From Mesorhizobium sp. (GTDB taxonomy: Bacteria; Pseudomonadota; Alphaproteobacteria; Rhizobiales; Rhizobiaceae), in NCBI RefSeq assembly GCF_017306545.1, contig NZ_JAFKID010000006.1:124001-188000 (forward strand): DNA of 64,000 nucleotides, in the 5' to 3' direction. Position 1 is the first letter of the stretch, and each line of letters starts with the position of its first letter. The position numbers and the translations under genes are program-made. Shown in pieces: positions 55,009 to 64,000 of the stretch. The notes beneath the pieces are model-generated. The model saw only the letters and a program-made list of their open reading frames with translations, did no database searches and was not told where the DNA came from.

Positions 55009-55989
55009 TCAACTCACTTCGCGCAGGATGAAGTCGTAGAGCATGCGCGCCGCCGGCGAGAGCACGCGGTTCCTGGCCGTGATCAGGCTGTAAGGCCTAA
55101 CCTCTATGTCGAACTCGATCGGCACCACCTCGATGGCGCCGGCGAGCCCTTCCGGGTTCTGGATGAAGCGCGCCACCTGCACCGACACCGGCGCGATGGC
55201 CTCCGACTGCGCCACCATGACGAGGGTGAGCAGCAGCGAGGAGGTGTTGAGAATACGGTCCGGCAGCGGCACGTTGCGGTTGAGGAAGTTCGCTTCCATC
55301 GCCTGCCTGAGCGGCGAGCCGCCGGACTGGAACACCCAGTCGTAGCCGGCCGTCTCCGCCAGCGTGACTTCTCCTCCATGTGCCAGCGGATGGCCGCGCC
55401 GCACGATCAGGCAGGCCTTTTCCACGCCGATGACACGGCTGTCGAACAGGCGCGGATTGAGGTCGTCGGGGATGCGAGCGATGATGAAATCGTGGCGCGA
55501 GGCGATCAGTTCGCGCGCCAGCACGTTGGATGTTTCCACTTGCATGGTGATCTCGATGCGCGGGTGGAGCCGGCGGATCTCGCGGATCGCCGGCACCGCC
55601 AGTTCGATGGCCGGCGCGGTGACGGCGCCGAGGAACACCGACCCTCCCCGTCCGGCCTTCAGTTCGGCGATCTCGCGGTCGGCCTCGCGCATTTCCAGCA
55701 GGATGGAGCGGGCGCGCCGCGCCAGCGCCTTGCCGTAGGGGGTCAGCGTGACGCCGCGCGGCAGGCGCTCGCACAACCGGGCGTTGAGAACGGCCTCCAT
55801 CTCGGCAATCATGCGCGAGGCGGCTGGCTGCGAAATGTTCATGACCTGGGCGGCGGCGCTCACCCTGCCATGGTCGTCCAGCGCTACGATCATGCGCATG
55901 TGGCGCAGGCTCAGGCCGCTGCGGAGCAGCGGCGCGGTCGCGTTTTCCGGATCATCGCCACCGGCCGGCTCGCGGGCGGAAACCATCAT
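55009..55989 (-). CDS. gbpR: GbpR-like LysR family regulator of the sugar locus
   Basis: A 326-residue LysR-type regulator. The DNA-binding domain is LSLRHMRMIVALDDHGRVSA, AAQVMNISQPAASRMIAEME and CERLPRGVTLTPYGKAL, and the rest is the effector domain. In Agrobacterium the divergent gene next to chvE is gbpR, which activates chvE in response to sugars such as L-arabinose or galactose. The same arrangement is seen here, so the assignment rests mainly on synteny. Between the genes lies a perfect 13-base palindrome. Two ATGs are adjacent; I use the first, with GAGG five bases upstream. Confidence 0.88.
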   Translation of the reverse strand: MMVSAREPAGGDDPENATAPLLRSGLSLRHMRMIVALDDHGRVSAAAQVMNISQPAASRMIAEMEAVLNARLCERLPRGVTLTPYGKALARRARSILLEMREADREIAELKAGRGGSVFLGAVTAPAIELAVPAIREIRRLHPRIEITMQVETSNVLARELIASRHDFIIARIPDDLNPRLFDSRVIGVEKACLIVRRGHPLAHGGEVTLAETAGYDWVFQSGGSPLRQAMEANFLNRNVPLPDRILNTSSLLLTLVMVAQSEAIAPVSVQVARFIQNPEGLAGAIEVVPIEFDIEVRPYSLITARNRVLSPAARMLYDFILREVS

Positions 55990-56015
55990 CGGACCTCAAA
56001 TTTTAAGTTTAAATC

Positions 56016-56028
56016 GATATGACATATC
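56016..56028. promoter_or_regulatory. candidate GbpR binding palindrome
   Basis: GATATG-A-CATATC is a perfect inverted repeat, 27 bases before gbpR and about 225 before chvE. The AT-rich context (TTTAAATCGATATGACATAT) suits a LysR binding region. A TTGACA at 56061-56066 points toward chvE and might be its -35 box. Confidence 0.5.
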
Positions 56029-56251
56029 ATCAATGGTATAGCAATCGTCAAAGATCGCATTTGACAGTTATGGCAAAGGGCCACACCTTGCGCCTGCTCC
56101 GAGGCCACGCGCCCTGGCTGGACAGCGAACCGAGGAGCCGATTGGGAGGATACCGGAGATCGATGGTTCGCGGCCGCGCCGGGTGCGCTGCCGCCCGGCC
56201 ATGCGGACCGCGCTCCTCGCGGCGCAGCGCCCATCAACCAGGGAGAGAGAA

Positions 56252-57325
56252 GTGAAGATCATCAAAACGTTGGTCGCTGCGGCGGCCCTCGGCATTGCGG
56301 CCATGGCGGTTTCGGCCGCCCACGCGGCGGACAAGGGCCTCATCGGCGTGCTGATGCCGACCAAGACCTCGCAGCGCTGGATCAACGACGGCGACGCCGT
56401 CAAGAAGCAACTTGAGGAAAAGGGGTACACCGTCGACCTGCAATATGCGCAGGACGACATCCCCAACCAGCTCAGCCAGCTCGAGAACGAGATCACCAAG
56501 GGCCCGAAGGCGCTCATCATCGCCTCGATCGACGGCACCACCATGTCGGACGCCTTGCAGAAGGCTAACGACGCCGGCGTCGTCGTGGTCGCCTACGACC
56601 GCCTCATCAAGAAGACGCCGAACGTCGACTACTACACCACCTTCGACAATTTCGGCGTCGGCGTCATCCAGGCCAACTCGCTGGTCAAGGGCCTCAAGGA
56701 GCGCTTCCCCAACGCCAAGCCGTGGAACGTCGAGCTGTTCGGCGGTTCGCCGGACGACAACAACGCCTTCTTCTTCTACAACGGCGCCATGAGCGTGCTC
56801 CAGCCGCTCATCGACGACGGCTCGATCAAGATCAAGTCGGGCCAGACGGGCATGGACAAGGTCGGTACGCTGCGCTGGCTGGCCGCCACCGCCCAGGCGC
56901 GCATGGACAACCTGCTCTCCGCCAACTACTCGGACGGCAGCCGCGTCCACGGCGTGCTGTCGCCCTATGACGGCCTGTCGCGCGGCATCACCGCCTCACT
57001 GCGCGCCGTCGGCTACGGCACGGACGCCCAGCCGTGGCCGATCGTCACCGGCCAGGACGCCGAGACCGCTTCGGTCAAGCTGATCATCTCGGGCGAGCAG
57101 TATTCGACCGTCTTCAAGGACACGCGCGAACTGGCCAAGGCGACCGTCGAGCTGGTCGACACCGTGCTGTCGGGCAAGAAGCCCGAGGGCCTGGACGAGA
57201 AGACCTACAACAACGACGTCAAGGTCGTTCCCTCGATCCTGCTCACCCCGGTCGAGGTCGACAAGTCGAACTACGAGAAACTGGTGGTCGACTCCGGCTA
57301 CATCAAGGCCGACGAACTGAAGTAA
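56252..57325 (+). CDS. chvE: ChvE-like multiple-monosaccharide ABC transporter, substrate-binding protein
   Basis: A 357-residue periplasmic sugar-binding protein. The signal peptide is [20 protein letters not shown], cut before [18 protein letters not shown]. The binding-protein core ([60 protein letters not shown]) is very close to Agrobacterium ChvE. ChvE binds glucose, galactose, arabinose and other sugars for uptake, and in Agrobacterium also presents them to VirA. No virulence genes occur here, so uptake is the likely role. The start is GTG with GGGAGAG four bases before; an upstream ATG in the same frame lacks a site. Confidence 0.93.
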   Translation: MKIIKTLVAAAALGIAAMAVSAAHAADKGLIGVLMPTKTSQRWINDGDAVKKQLEEKGYTVDLQYAQDDIPNQLSQLENEITKGPKALIIASIDGTTMSDALQKANDAGVVVVAYDRLIKKTPNVDYYTTFDNFGVGVIQANSLVKGLKERFPNAKPWNVELFGGSPDDNNAFFFYNGAMSVLQPLIDDGSIKIKSGQTGMDKVGTLRWLAATAQARMDNLLSANYSDGSRVHGVLSPYDGLSRGITASLRAVGYGTDAQPWPIVTGQDAETASVKLIISGEQYSTVFKDTRELAKATVELVDTVLSGKKPEGLDEKTYNNDVKVVPSILLTPVEVDKSNYEKLVVDSGYIKADELK

Positions 57326-57339
57326 CGGCTTGCGCCAAC

Positions 57340-57368
57340 GGGGTTCCGCGTCGAGCGGAACCCCTTTT
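57340..57368 (+). terminator. terminator-like hairpin between chvE and gguA
   Basis: GGGGTTCCGC-GTCGA-GCGGAACCCC is a perfect ten-base stem followed by TTTT, 15 bases after the chvE stop. Partial termination or 3'-end protection here would give more binding protein than ATPase, a common design in ABC operons. Confidence 0.88.
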
Positions 57369-57512
57369 CGCCGGCGGGCGCCGGCGCTATCGTTTCGGAC
57401 GGATCGCCGTGCGTCCTCCGACGCACAGGGACGATCCGGAACTCTGGTCGAGCATCGGAACGCTCCGAAAACCGCATTCCATTTTCGACCCGATGCTTGC
57501 AGGAGGTGCCCA

Positions 57513-59045
57513 ATGGCCTCGACCATTCTGGAAATGCGCGGCATCACCAAGACCTTCCCCGGCGTGAAAGCGCTGTCGAACGTCACCTTGAGCGTCGAGG
57601 AAGGCGAGATCCACGCCATCGTCGGCGAGAACGGCGCCGGCAAGTCCACCCTGATGAAAGTGCTGTCGGGCGTCTATCCGACCGGCACCTACGACGGCAC
57701 CATCGTCTTTCGCGGCCAGGAGTGCCAGTTCGCCGGCATTCATGACAGCGAGCGGCTGGGCATCGTCATCATCCACCAGGAACTGGCGCTGGTGCCGATG
57801 CTGTCGATCGCCGAAAACATCTTCCTCGGCAACGAGCACGCCAGCTACGGCATCATCGACTGGAACGCCAACGAGACGCGCACGCGCGCGCTGTTGAAGA
57901 AGGTCGGCCTCGACGAAGACCCCAAGACCCTCATCACCAACATCGGCGTCGGCAAGCAGCAGCTTGTCGAGATCGCCAAGGCGCTGTCGAAGGAAGTCAA
58001 GCTCCTGATCCTCGACGAGCCGACGGCGAGCCTTTCGGAGAAGGACAGCCAGGCGCTGCTCGACCTCCTGCTGGAGTTCAAGCGGCAGGGCATGACCTCG
58101 ATCCTCATTTCCCACAAGCTCAACGAAGTCAGCCGCGTCGCCGACCACGTCACCGTCATCCGCGACGGCCAGACCATCGAGACGATGGAACGCAAGGACG
58201 TTTCCGAAGACCGCATCATCACCTCGATGGTCGGCCGCTCGCTCGACGACCGCTATCCGCCGCGCGAGCCGAAGATCGGCGAGGTGGTGCTTCAGGTGAA
58301 GGACTGGTCGGTCTACCACCCGATCCACGCCGAGCGGCAGGTCATCAAGGGCATCGACCTTACCGTCCGCAAGGGCGAGGTGGTCGGCATCGCCGGCCTG
58401 ATGGGCGCCGGCCGCACCGAATTCGCCATGAGCCTGTTCGGCCGCTCCTGGGGCCGCCGCATCACCGGCAGCGTGACGCTCGACGGCAAGCCGGTCGATG
58501 TCTCGACCGTCGGCAAGGCGGTGGAGCAGGGCATCGCCTACGTCACCGAGGACCGCAAGACCTACGGTCTCAACCTGATCGACCACATCAAGCACAACGT
58601 CTCGGCCGCCAACATGAAGGGCGTGTCGAAGCGCGGCGTCATCGACGACCTGCGCGAGCTTTCCGTCGCCAACGAATATCGCGCCAAGACCAACATCCGC
58701 GCCCCGAGCGTCTACCAGCTCACCGGCAACCTCTCCGGCGGCAACCAGCAGAAGGTGGTGCTGTCGAAATGGCTGTTCGCCGATCCTGAGGTGCTGATCC
58801 TGGACGAGCCGACGCGCGGCATCGATGTCGGCGCCAAATACGAGATTTATACGATCATCGCGCGCCTTGCCGCCGAGGGCAGGGCTGTGCTGGTGATTTC
58901 CTCGGAAATGCCGGAGCTTCTGGGCATCACCGACCGCATCTATGTCATGAACGAGGGGCGCATCGTCGGCGAGATGGCAACCGCCGACGCCAGTCAGGAA
59001 AAGATCATGCGCGCCATCGTCAGGGGAGAAGGGAAGGCAGCATGA
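57513..59045 (+). CDS. gguA: multiple-monosaccharide ABC transporter, ATP-binding protein (GguA/MmsA)
   Basis: A 510-residue duplicated sugar ABC ATPase. The first half has Walker [17 protein letters not shown], signature [20 protein letters not shown] and Walker [16 protein letters not shown]. The second half has the degenerate [19 protein letters not shown], the signature [20 protein letters not shown] and [20 protein letters not shown]. This layout is typical of RbsA/MglA/GguA. AGGAGG stands six bases before the ATG. It overlaps gguB by four bases. Confidence 0.95.
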   Translation: MASTILEMRGITKTFPGVKALSNVTLSVEEGEIHAIVGENGAGKSTLMKVLSGVYPTGTYDGTIVFRGQECQFAGIHDSERLGIVIIHQELALVPMLSIAENIFLGNEHASYGIIDWNANETRTRALLKKVGLDEDPKTLITNIGVGKQQLVEIAKALSKEVKLLILDEPTASLSEKDSQALLDLLLEFKRQGMTSILISHKLNEVSRVADHVTVIRDGQTIETMERKDVSEDRIITSMVGRSLDDRYPPREPKIGEVVLQVKDWSVYHPIHAERQVIKGIDLTVRKGEVVGIAGLMGAGRTEFAMSLFGRSWGRRITGSVTLDGKPVDVSTVGKAVEQGIAYVTEDRKTYGLNLIDHIKHNVSAANMKGVSKRGVIDDLRELSVANEYRAKTNIRAPSVYQLTGNLSGGNQQKVVLSKWLFADPEVLILDEPTRGIDVGAKYEIYTIIARLAAEGRAVLVISSEMPELLGITDRIYVMNEGRIVGEMATADASQEKIMRAIVRGEGKAA

Positions 59046-60334
59046 GCACCGAGACGAGCCCGGTACCGCAAAGCGGCGTCGCCGACGACGGGCAGCAGCG
59101 CCCGCGCATCGCCGTTTCGGCGCTGGCCACCAACCTGCGCGAGTACGGGCTGGTGCTGGCGCTCATCATCATCATGCTGTTCTTCCAGTTCACCACCGAC
59201 GGCACGCTGTTCAAGCCGCTGAACCTGTCGAACCTGGTGCAGCAGAACTCCTTCATCATCGTCATGGCGCTCGGCATGCTGCTGGTCATCGTCGCCGGCC
59301 ATATCGACCTGTCGGTCGGCTCGGTCGCCGGCTTCATCGGCGCGCTGGGCGCCAACATGATGGTGACGTGGCAGCTCGGCCTGTTGAGCAATCCGCTCGT
59401 CGCCTCGATCGTGTGCCTGATCGTCGGCGCCGCGATCGGTGCCGCGCAAGGCTACTGGATCGCCTACCACCGCATTCCGAGCTTCATCGTGACGCTGGGC
59501 GGCATGCTGATCTTCCGCGGTCTGTGCCAGGCCATGCTTGGCGGCGGCCTGTCCGTCGGCCCGCTGCCGGCCGACTTCAAGGAGCTTTCGTCCGGCTTCA
59601 TCCCCGAGGTGCTGGGCGTGTGGACGCTGGTTCCGCCGACGGTCAACGCCGCCGGCAAGACGATCTTCGGCAGCGGCGTCCAGTTGCAGATGACGTCGGT
59701 GGTGCTGGGCCTCATCGGCGTCGCCGCCTACGCCTGGTTCGGCCTGTCGGCGCGGCGCACGCGCGAGCGTCACGGCTACGAGGCCGAGCCGTTCGCCCTG
59801 TTCGCCGTCAAGACGATCGTCATCAGCCTGCTGACGCTGTTCCTGGTCTACCAGTTCGCGATCTACAAGGGCCTGCCGATCGTGCTCGTCGTCATGGGCC
59901 TTCTGATCGGCCTGTTCGTCTTCGTCACCAAGCGCATGGTCATAGGCCGGCGCGTCTATGCGCTCGGCGGCAACGCCAAGGCGGCGCAGCTTTCCGGCAT
60001 CAAGACGGAGCGGTTGACCCTCTACGTCTTCATCAACATGGGCGTCCTGTCGGCGCTCGGTGGCCTGATCATCGCCGCCCGTCTCGGCCAGGCGGTGCCG
60101 GCCGCCGGCCTGGGGTCGGAACTCGACGTCATCGCCGCCGTCTTCATCGGCGGCGCCTCGGCCATGGGCGGTGTCGGCCAGGTCATCGCCACGGTGGTCG
60201 GCGGCTTCATCATGGGCGTCATGAACAACGGCATGTCGATCATGGGCGTCAACGTCGATTGGCAGCAGGTGGTCAAGGGCCTGGTGCTGCTCGGTGCCGT
60301 CGTCTTCGACGTCTACAACAAGAACAAGTCTTAG
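59042..60334 (+). CDS. gguB: multiple-monosaccharide ABC transporter, permease (GguB/MmsB)
   Basis: A 430-residue inner-membrane permease of the ribose/xylose type. About ten or more helices include [38 protein letters not shown] and the conserved [20 protein letters not shown]. The C-terminal part, [20 protein letters not shown] and [20 protein letters not shown], is diagnostic. It overlaps gguA (ATGA) and forms the channel for ChvE-delivered sugars. Confidence 0.94.
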   Translation: MSTETSPVPQSGVADDGQQRPRIAVSALATNLREYGLVLALIIIMLFFQFTTDGTLFKPLNLSNLVQQNSFIIVMALGMLLVIVAGHIDLSVGSVAGFIGALGANMMVTWQLGLLSNPLVASIVCLIVGAAIGAAQGYWIAYHRIPSFIVTLGGMLIFRGLCQAMLGGGLSVGPLPADFKELSSGFIPEVLGVWTLVPPTVNAAGKTIFGSGVQLQMTSVVLGLIGVAAYAWFGLSARRTRERHGYEAEPFALFAVKTIVISLLTLFLVYQFAIYKGLPIVLVVMGLLIGLFVFVTKRMVIGRRVYALGGNAKAAQLSGIKTERLTLYVFINMGVLSALGGLIIAARLGQAVPAAGLGSELDVIAAVFIGGASAMGGVGQVIATVVGGFIMGVMNNGMSIMGVNVDWQQVVKGLVLLGAVVFDVYNKNKS

Positions 60335-60544
60335 GCCGTTTCCGGCGGCTTCGCGCCGGGACATACGGCAGAACGAAAAGAGAGGGCGGTTCGGCAGGGT
60401 CCATTAAGATCGGAACCGCTCAAGCCGGCGACGGGCCGGATGGAAAATCTTGATCCGCAAGGACGGTCGCGGCGTGGGCAGGCGCCGCGCGAGGAACGGT
60501 TTGTGCCGGCGCCGGCCGTCGGCCGCTGATACAGGAGGTAGACG

Positions 60545-61534
60545 ATGCTGATTTCACAGATGCTCGGCGAGGACGACACGATCCGCGTGGTGGCGCGCAA
60601 CGGAGCGAGGGCGCGCGTGGTCAACGGCGCGCGCAGCGTCTATGCGCTCGCCATGGAGGCCGCGCGCACCGGCGTCGGCCTTGCCGCGCTGATCGAGCGC
60701 AAGGGCGGCGGCGAAACGGTGGACCTGGAAGCGGCCTACCGCAAGGGCCTGATGCTGTCGCCGATCAACCATCCCGACCCGGCGCACCTGCATCTGACCG
60801 GCACCGGGCTCACCCATCTGGGTTCCGCCTCGACACGCGATTCCATGCACAAGAAGCTGGAGGGTGGCGACGAACAGCTCACCGATTCCATGAAGATGTT
60901 CCGCATGGGGCTGGAGGGCGGCAAGCCGGCGGCCGGCACGGTCGGCGTGCAGCCGGAATGGTTCTACAAGGGCAACGGCACCATGGTGGTGGCGCCGGGC
61001 GCGCCGCTCGTTTCGCCGTCCTTCGCCGAGGACGGCGGCGAGGAACCGGAGGTCGCCGGCATTTATGTGATCGGCGACGACCGCCAGCCCTTCCGCGTCG
61101 GCTTCGCGCTCTCCAACGAGTTTTCCGACCATGTGACGGAGCGGGTGAATTATCTGTGGCTCGCCCATTCCAAGCTGCGCAACGCCTCCTTCGGGCCGGA
61201 GATCCTGGTCGGCGACCTGCCGGCCGACATCGGCGGCACTTCGCGCATCCTGCGCGGCGGCCGGACGCTGTGGGAGAAGCCGTTCGTTTCGGGCGAGGCG
61301 AACATGTCGCACACCGTCGCCAATCTGGAACATCATCATTTCAAGTATGCGGTGTTCCGTCAGCCGGGAGACGTTCACGTGCACATGTTCGGCACCGCCA
61401 CGCTCTCCTTCGCCGACGGCGTGCGCACTGAGGCCGGCGACGTGTTCGAGATCGGCGCCGACGATTTCGGCCTGCCGCTGCGCAACGCGCTGGAGGTCGA
61501 GAAGCCGGAAGCGGTGACGGTGACGGCGCTGTAG
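60545..61534 (+). CDS. gguC: GguC family protein (AraD1-like)
   Basis: A 329-residue protein of the fumarylacetoacetase-like fold, of the type encoded after gguAB in Agrobacterium. Typical stretches are NHPDPAHLHLTGTGLTHLGS, VGVQPEWFYKGNGTMVVAPG, FALSNEFSDHVTERVNYLWL (metal-binding acidic region) and FRQPGDVHVHMFGTATLSFA. AraD1 relatives dehydrate 2-keto-3-deoxy-L-arabonate, which would fit sugar uptake by the same operon and the pentonate dehydratase 22 kb away, but the reaction is inferred. A perfect AGGAGGT precedes the ATG after a 210-base gap that holds no other gene. Confidence 0.9.
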   Translation: MLISQMLGEDDTIRVVARNGARARVVNGARSVYALAMEAARTGVGLAALIERKGGGETVDLEAAYRKGLMLSPINHPDPAHLHLTGTGLTHLGSASTRDSMHKKLEGGDEQLTDSMKMFRMGLEGGKPAAGTVGVQPEWFYKGNGTMVVAPGAPLVSPSFAEDGGEEPEVAGIYVIGDDRQPFRVGFALSNEFSDHVTERVNYLWLAHSKLRNASFGPEILVGDLPADIGGTSRILRGGRTLWEKPFVSGEANMSHTVANLEHHHFKYAVFRQPGDVHVHMFGTATLSFADGVRTEAGDVFEIGADDFGLPLRNALEVEKPEAVTVTAL

Positions 61535-61548
61535 AGGAAACCTATCCC

Positions 61549-62310
61549 TCAATAAATGTCGAAGTCGAAATACTTCGTCTCGATCGCCTTGTAGGTGCCG
61601 TCCTTGAGGATGGCGGCGAGCGCCGCGTCGAGGCGGTCGCGCAGCGCGGTGTCGTCGAGGCGCACGGCAATGCCGGCCTCGGTGCCGGAGGCGGGAATGT
61701 CGCCCGCCATGCGGCAGCAGCCGGCGCCGTCCTTCTTCAGCCATTCGGCGAGGAAGATCTTGTCCGACACCACCGCGTCGAGCCGGCCGTTGGCGAGGTC
61801 GGCCGTCGCCTCCTCGTAGCTCGGATAGGCGCGGATGTCGGCGCCGGCCTGCCGGTAGGCCTTGTCGACGAAATCGAAGATGACGCTCGCCGCCTGCACG
61901 CCCACCGTTTTTCCCGCGAGCGCCGCCGCGTCCGTCGTCTTCAGGGCGCTGTCCTTCGGCACGGCGATCGCCAGCGGCGTTGCGTAATATTTGTGCGTGA
62001 ACGCCACCTGGCTCCTGCGCTCCTCCGTGATGGTCATGGAGGCGATGACGGCGTCGAATTTCTGCGCCTGAAGGCCGGGGATCAACCCGTCCCAGTCCTG
62101 CGCGACGATCTCGCATTCCGCCTTCATGTGCGCACACAGCGCGTTTGCGATGTCGATGTCGAAGCCGACCAGCTTGCCGTCGGCGGCGATGCTGTTGAAC
62201 GGCGGGTAGGCGCCTTCCGTGGCGATCCGCAGATGTTCGGCCGCCTGCGCGGCACCGGAACCGCCGACCACGAACAGCGCGGCGAAACACGCCGCGATCT
62301 TTGAAGACAT
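61549..62310 (-). CDS. amino-acid-type ABC transporter substrate-binding protein (orphan)
   Basis: A 253-residue periplasmic binding protein of the family-3 (amino acid) type. The signal peptide is AACFAALFVVGGSGAAQAAE. The core includes LRIATEGAYPPFNSIAADGK, VGFDIDIANALCAHMKAECE, FDAVIASMTITEERRSQVAF and the C-terminal AILKDGTYKAIETKYFDFDI. Lysine/arginine/ornithine or opine-type ligands are usual for this pattern. No permease or ATPase gene is adjacent, so it must work with a transporter elsewhere or act as a sensor ligand. It converges on gguC. Confidence 0.9.
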   Translation of the reverse strand: MSSKIAACFAALFVVGGSGAAQAAEHLRIATEGAYPPFNSIAADGKLVGFDIDIANALCAHMKAECEIVAQDWDGLIPGLQAQKFDAVIASMTITEERRSQVAFTHKYYATPLAIAVPKDSALKTTDAAALAGKTVGVQAASVIFDFVDKAYRQAGADIRAYPSYEEATADLANGRLDAVVSDKIFLAEWLKKDGAGCCRMAGDIPASGTEAGIAVRLDDTALRDRLDAALAAILKDGTYKAIETKYFDFDIY

Positions 62311-62372
62311 GGGTGTCGTGTCCTGAGAGAAGTCAGTCCGGGCGCTTTATCCGATATCCGTTGCCGGCTCTT

Positions 62373-63470
62373 TCATGGCTCCGGCGGGCGAAAGTGCTTG
62401 GACAGTTTCAGGCCCTGCGCCTGGTAGTTGGAGCCGAGGTCGGTGCCGTAAAGCGCCTTCGGCCGTTCCAGCATGTGCTCGTAGACGAGGCGGCCGACGA
62501 TCTGGCCGTGCTCGAGGATGAACGGCACTTCGTGGCTGCGCACTTCCAGCACCGCGCGGCTGCCGGTGCCGCCGGCGGCGGAGTGGCCGAAACCGGGATC
62601 GAAGAAGCCGGCATAGTGGACGCGGAACTCGCCGACCAGCGGGTCGAACGGCGTCATCTCGGCGGCGAACAGCGGCGGCACATGCACCGCCTCGCGGCTG
62701 ACGAGGATGTAGAACTCGTCCGGGTCGAGCACCAGTTCGCCGGCCTTGTTGCGGGTGAGCGGTTCCCAGAAGTCCATGATGTCATGGGCGGCGCGCCGGT
62801 CCACGTCCACAAGCCCCGTATGATGCTTGCCGCGATAGCCGACCAGCCCCTTCGCGTCGCCGGCAAGGTCGATGGAGAGCGCGATGCCGCCGCCCGAAAT
62901 GTCCGGCGGCTCGGTCGCTACCAGAGTCTGTGCCTTGTGCAGTGCCAGCACCTCGTCCTCCGACAGCACCGCATGGCCGGTGCGGAAGCGGATCTGCGAC
63001 AGGCGCGAGCCGGCGCGCACGACGATCGGAAACGTCCGCGGGCTGACTTCGAGATAGAGCGGGCCGCGGTAGCCGGCGGCGATCTTGTCGAACTCGGGAC
63101 CGTGGTCGGTCATGACGCGGGTGAAGATGTCGAGCCGGCCGGTCGAGCTTTTCGGGTTGGCCGAGGCTGAGACATGGTCGGGCAGGGCAAGGCTTTCCAT
63201 CAACGGCACGATGTAGACACAGCCCGTTTCCAGCACGGCGCCCTCGGTGAGGTCTATCTCGTGCAGCTTCAGCCGTTCCAGCTTCGCCTCGACCGTGCTG
63301 TTGGGGCCGGGCAGGAAGGACGCGCGGGCGCGATAGGCTTTGGCGCCGAGCCTGAGGTCCAGGCTGGCCGGTTGGATCTGGTCGGCGTCGAGCGGCCGGG
63401 GTGCGGCGAGCGCGCCGGAGGAAAACAGCGCCGCTATGTCCTGATCGGGAAGTATGCCGGTTTGCCGCAA
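62373..63470 (-). CDS. dcd: 2'-deoxycytidine 5'-triphosphate deaminase, double-length alphaproteobacterial type
   Basis: A 365-residue enzyme that deaminates dCTP to dUTP for thymidylate synthesis. It is about twice the length of E. coli Dcd (about 190 residues) and contains two related trimer-type domains: IQPASLDLRLGAKAYRARAS and SSTGRLDIFTRVMTD in the first, EFRVHYAGFFDPGFGHSAAG and ILEHGQIVGRLVYEHMLERP in the second. The start is TTG (reading RQTGILPDQDIAALF); no in-frame ATG exists close upstream, though GGAG is present. It is divergent from metZ and its riboswitch, an arrangement I recall from rhizobia. Confidence 0.9.
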   Translation of the reverse strand: MRQTGILPDQDIAALFSSGALAAPRPLDADQIQPASLDLRLGAKAYRARASFLPGPNSTVEAKLERLKLHEIDLTEGAVLETGCVYIVPLMESLALPDHVSASANPKSSTGRLDIFTRVMTDHGPEFDKIAAGYRGPLYLEVSPRTFPIVVRAGSRLSQIRFRTGHAVLSEDEVLALHKAQTLVATEPPDISGGGIALSIDLAGDAKGLVGYRGKHHTGLVDVDRRAAHDIMDFWEPLTRNKAGELVLDPDEFYILVSREAVHVPPLFAAEMTPFDPLVGEFRVHYAGFFDPGFGHSAAGGTGSRAVLEVRSHEVPFILEHGQIVGRLVYEHMLERPKALYGTDLGSNYQAQGLKLSKHFRPPEP

Positions 63471-63518
63471 GGAGCCGCTCCAAGCCTGTCTGGCATAAAG
63501 CTCTTAATCGAGCCATCG

Positions 63519-63547
63519 ATTGACGCAAGCGCGGGCCGGGTCTAAAG
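63519..63547 (+). promoter_or_regulatory. metZ promoter
   Basis: ATTGAC, a 17-base spacer, then CTAAAG fit the alphaproteobacterial pattern CTTGAC-N17-CTATAT reasonably. Transcription would start near 63553, just before the riboswitch aptamer. Confidence 0.5.
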
Positions 63548-63557
63548 GGGCTTTATC

Positions 63558-63610
63558 CCGTGGTGATTTGCCGGTCGGCTTGCAGCCACGTTAAACAAGT
63601 CGCTAAAGGA
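63558..63610 (+). promoter_or_regulatory. SAM-II riboswitch aptamer before metZ
   Basis: The sequence CGTGGTGATTTG, then GGCTTGCAGCCACG, then TTAAACAAGTCGCTAAAGGA matches the SAM-II (metA-motif) consensus. Stem P1 is CGTGG (63559-63563) with CCACG (63586-63590); the loop and the 3' tail GTCGCTAAAGG form the characteristic H-type pseudoknot. SAM-II elements bind S-adenosylmethionine and repress methionine genes in alphaproteobacteria. Confidence 0.93.
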
Positions 63611-63631
63611 CCGTCGGCAAAAGCCCATGGC

Positions 63632-63662
63632 ACCGGTTGCGACTTTCGCGGCCGGTTTTTTT
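63632..63662 (+). terminator. intrinsic terminator downstream of the SAM-II aptamer
   Basis: ACCGGTTGCGA-CTT-TCGCGGCCGGT pairs over eleven positions with two G-T wobbles and is followed by six T residues, 33 bases before the metZ ATG and 22 bases after the aptamer. With the aptamer it makes a probable transcription-termination switch. Confidence 0.88.
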
Positions 63663-63694
63663 GTGTCGGTGCCGATTTTGGCTGGTGAAGGACC

Positions 63695-64000
63695 ATGACA
63701 GACAAGAAGCGCAACTGGAAGCCCGCAACCCAACTCGTGCACGAAGGCACGCTGCGATCCGGCTTCGGCGAAATGTCCGAGGCGATCTTCCTGACCCAAG
63801 GCTACCACTACGCCACCGCCGAGCAGGCGGAGGCCCGCTTCAAGGGCGAGGAGCCCGGTTTCATCTATTCGCGCTACGCAAACCCGACGGTCGACATGTT
63901 CGAAAAGCGCATGTGTGCGCTGGAGGGTGCGGAGGATGCGCGCGCCACGGCGTCGGGCATGGCGGCGGTGGCGGCGGCGGTTCTGTGCGGGCTGAAGGCA
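63695..64000 (+). CDS. metZ: O-succinylhomoserine sulfhydrylase (MetZ), 5' part only
   Basis: The first 102 codons of a PLP-dependent Cys/Met-metabolism enzyme that makes homocysteine directly from O-succinylhomoserine and sulfide. The start MTDKKRNWKPATQLVHEGTL and SEAIFLTQGYHYATAEQAEA, then FIYSRYANPTVDMFEKRMCA and ATASGMAAVAAAVLCG, are typical of MetZ, with the YSRYxNPT motif that contacts PLP phosphate. The ATG has GAAGGA seven bases upstream. Regulation by the SAM-II element in its leader supports the assignment. The catalytic lysine lies beyond the window. Confidence 0.93.
   Translation, partial: MTDKKRNWKPATQLVHEGTLRSGFGEMSEAIFLTQGYHYATAEQAEARFKGEEPGFIYSRYANPTVDMFEKRMCALEGAEDARATASGMAAVAAAVLCGLKA

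Overview
The window is about 64 kb of high-GC, gene-dense DNA from an alphaproteobacterium, almost certainly of the order Hyphomicrobiales (Rhizobiales) and probably a Mesorhizobium/Aminobacter-like Phyllobacteriaceae. The evidence is a GcrA cell-cycle regulator with a cluster of GANTC (CcrM) sites, a GbpR-ChvE-GguABC sugar locus, an OrfA-Pit phosphate locus, a metZ gene behind a SAM-II riboswitch, and many short palindromic intergenic repeats of the RIME type. I see no insertion sequence, phage, plasmid or CRISPR array. It reads as ordinary chromosome carrying one unusual biosynthetic operon.

Layout. 0-7.3 kb: partial murA, a tiny conserved ORF, tRNA-Thr, an IalB-like secreted protein, a WecG/TagA-type glycosyltransferase, then argD-argF-hslO facing gcrA. 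7.4-12.2 kb: corA, phoU and phoR, with ppk2 divergent and a 3-methyladenine glycosylase; pstSCAB and phoB are absent here. 12.3-20.7 kb: a choline-kinase-like gene joined to a dimethylglycine/sarcosine dehydrogenase-like gene, a DMT exporter, a cytosine-deaminase-like amidohydrolase, ilvD and a VOC protein. 20.8-25.8 kb: an RND efflux pump and adaptor with a divergent TetR regulator and a perfect candidate operator. 25.8-32.8 kb: a LysR gene and an operon resembling ydcSTUVW (polyamine-type ABC transporter plus gamma-aminobutyraldehyde dehydrogenase), with a palindromic repeat in every gap between genes. 33-43.5 kb: orfA-pit, an Mrp/ApbC ATPase, a CoxG-like protein, a pentonate-type dehydratase and the hyuA/hyuB pair.

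43.7-54.8 kb holds the most interesting region. After fpr (ferredoxin-NADP reductase) comes a tightly packed operon: carrier protein, acyl-CoA-dehydrogenase-like flavoprotein, amino acid:[carrier protein] ligase (a SerRS-like enzyme that loads a carrier protein rather than tRNA), DUF1839 protein, GH2 glycosidase-like protein and a two-domain alpha/beta-hydrolase protein. A MATE exporter and an ATC-hydrolase-family protein lie convergent to it. I infer a non-NRPS aminoacyl-carrier-protein pathway whose product is unknown: an amino acid is activated by the ligase, held on the carrier, possibly modified by the flavoprotein, then transferred by a cysteine acyltransferase (candidates are DUF1839 and the Cys-nucleophile hydrolase domain), perhaps onto a sugar-containing acceptor.

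54.9-64 kb: tRNA-Gly, gbpR facing chvE-gguA-gguB-gguC (multiple-sugar uptake, with a terminator hairpin after chvE), an orphan solute-binding protein, a double-length dCTP deaminase, and metZ running off the end behind a promoter, SAM-II aptamer and terminator.
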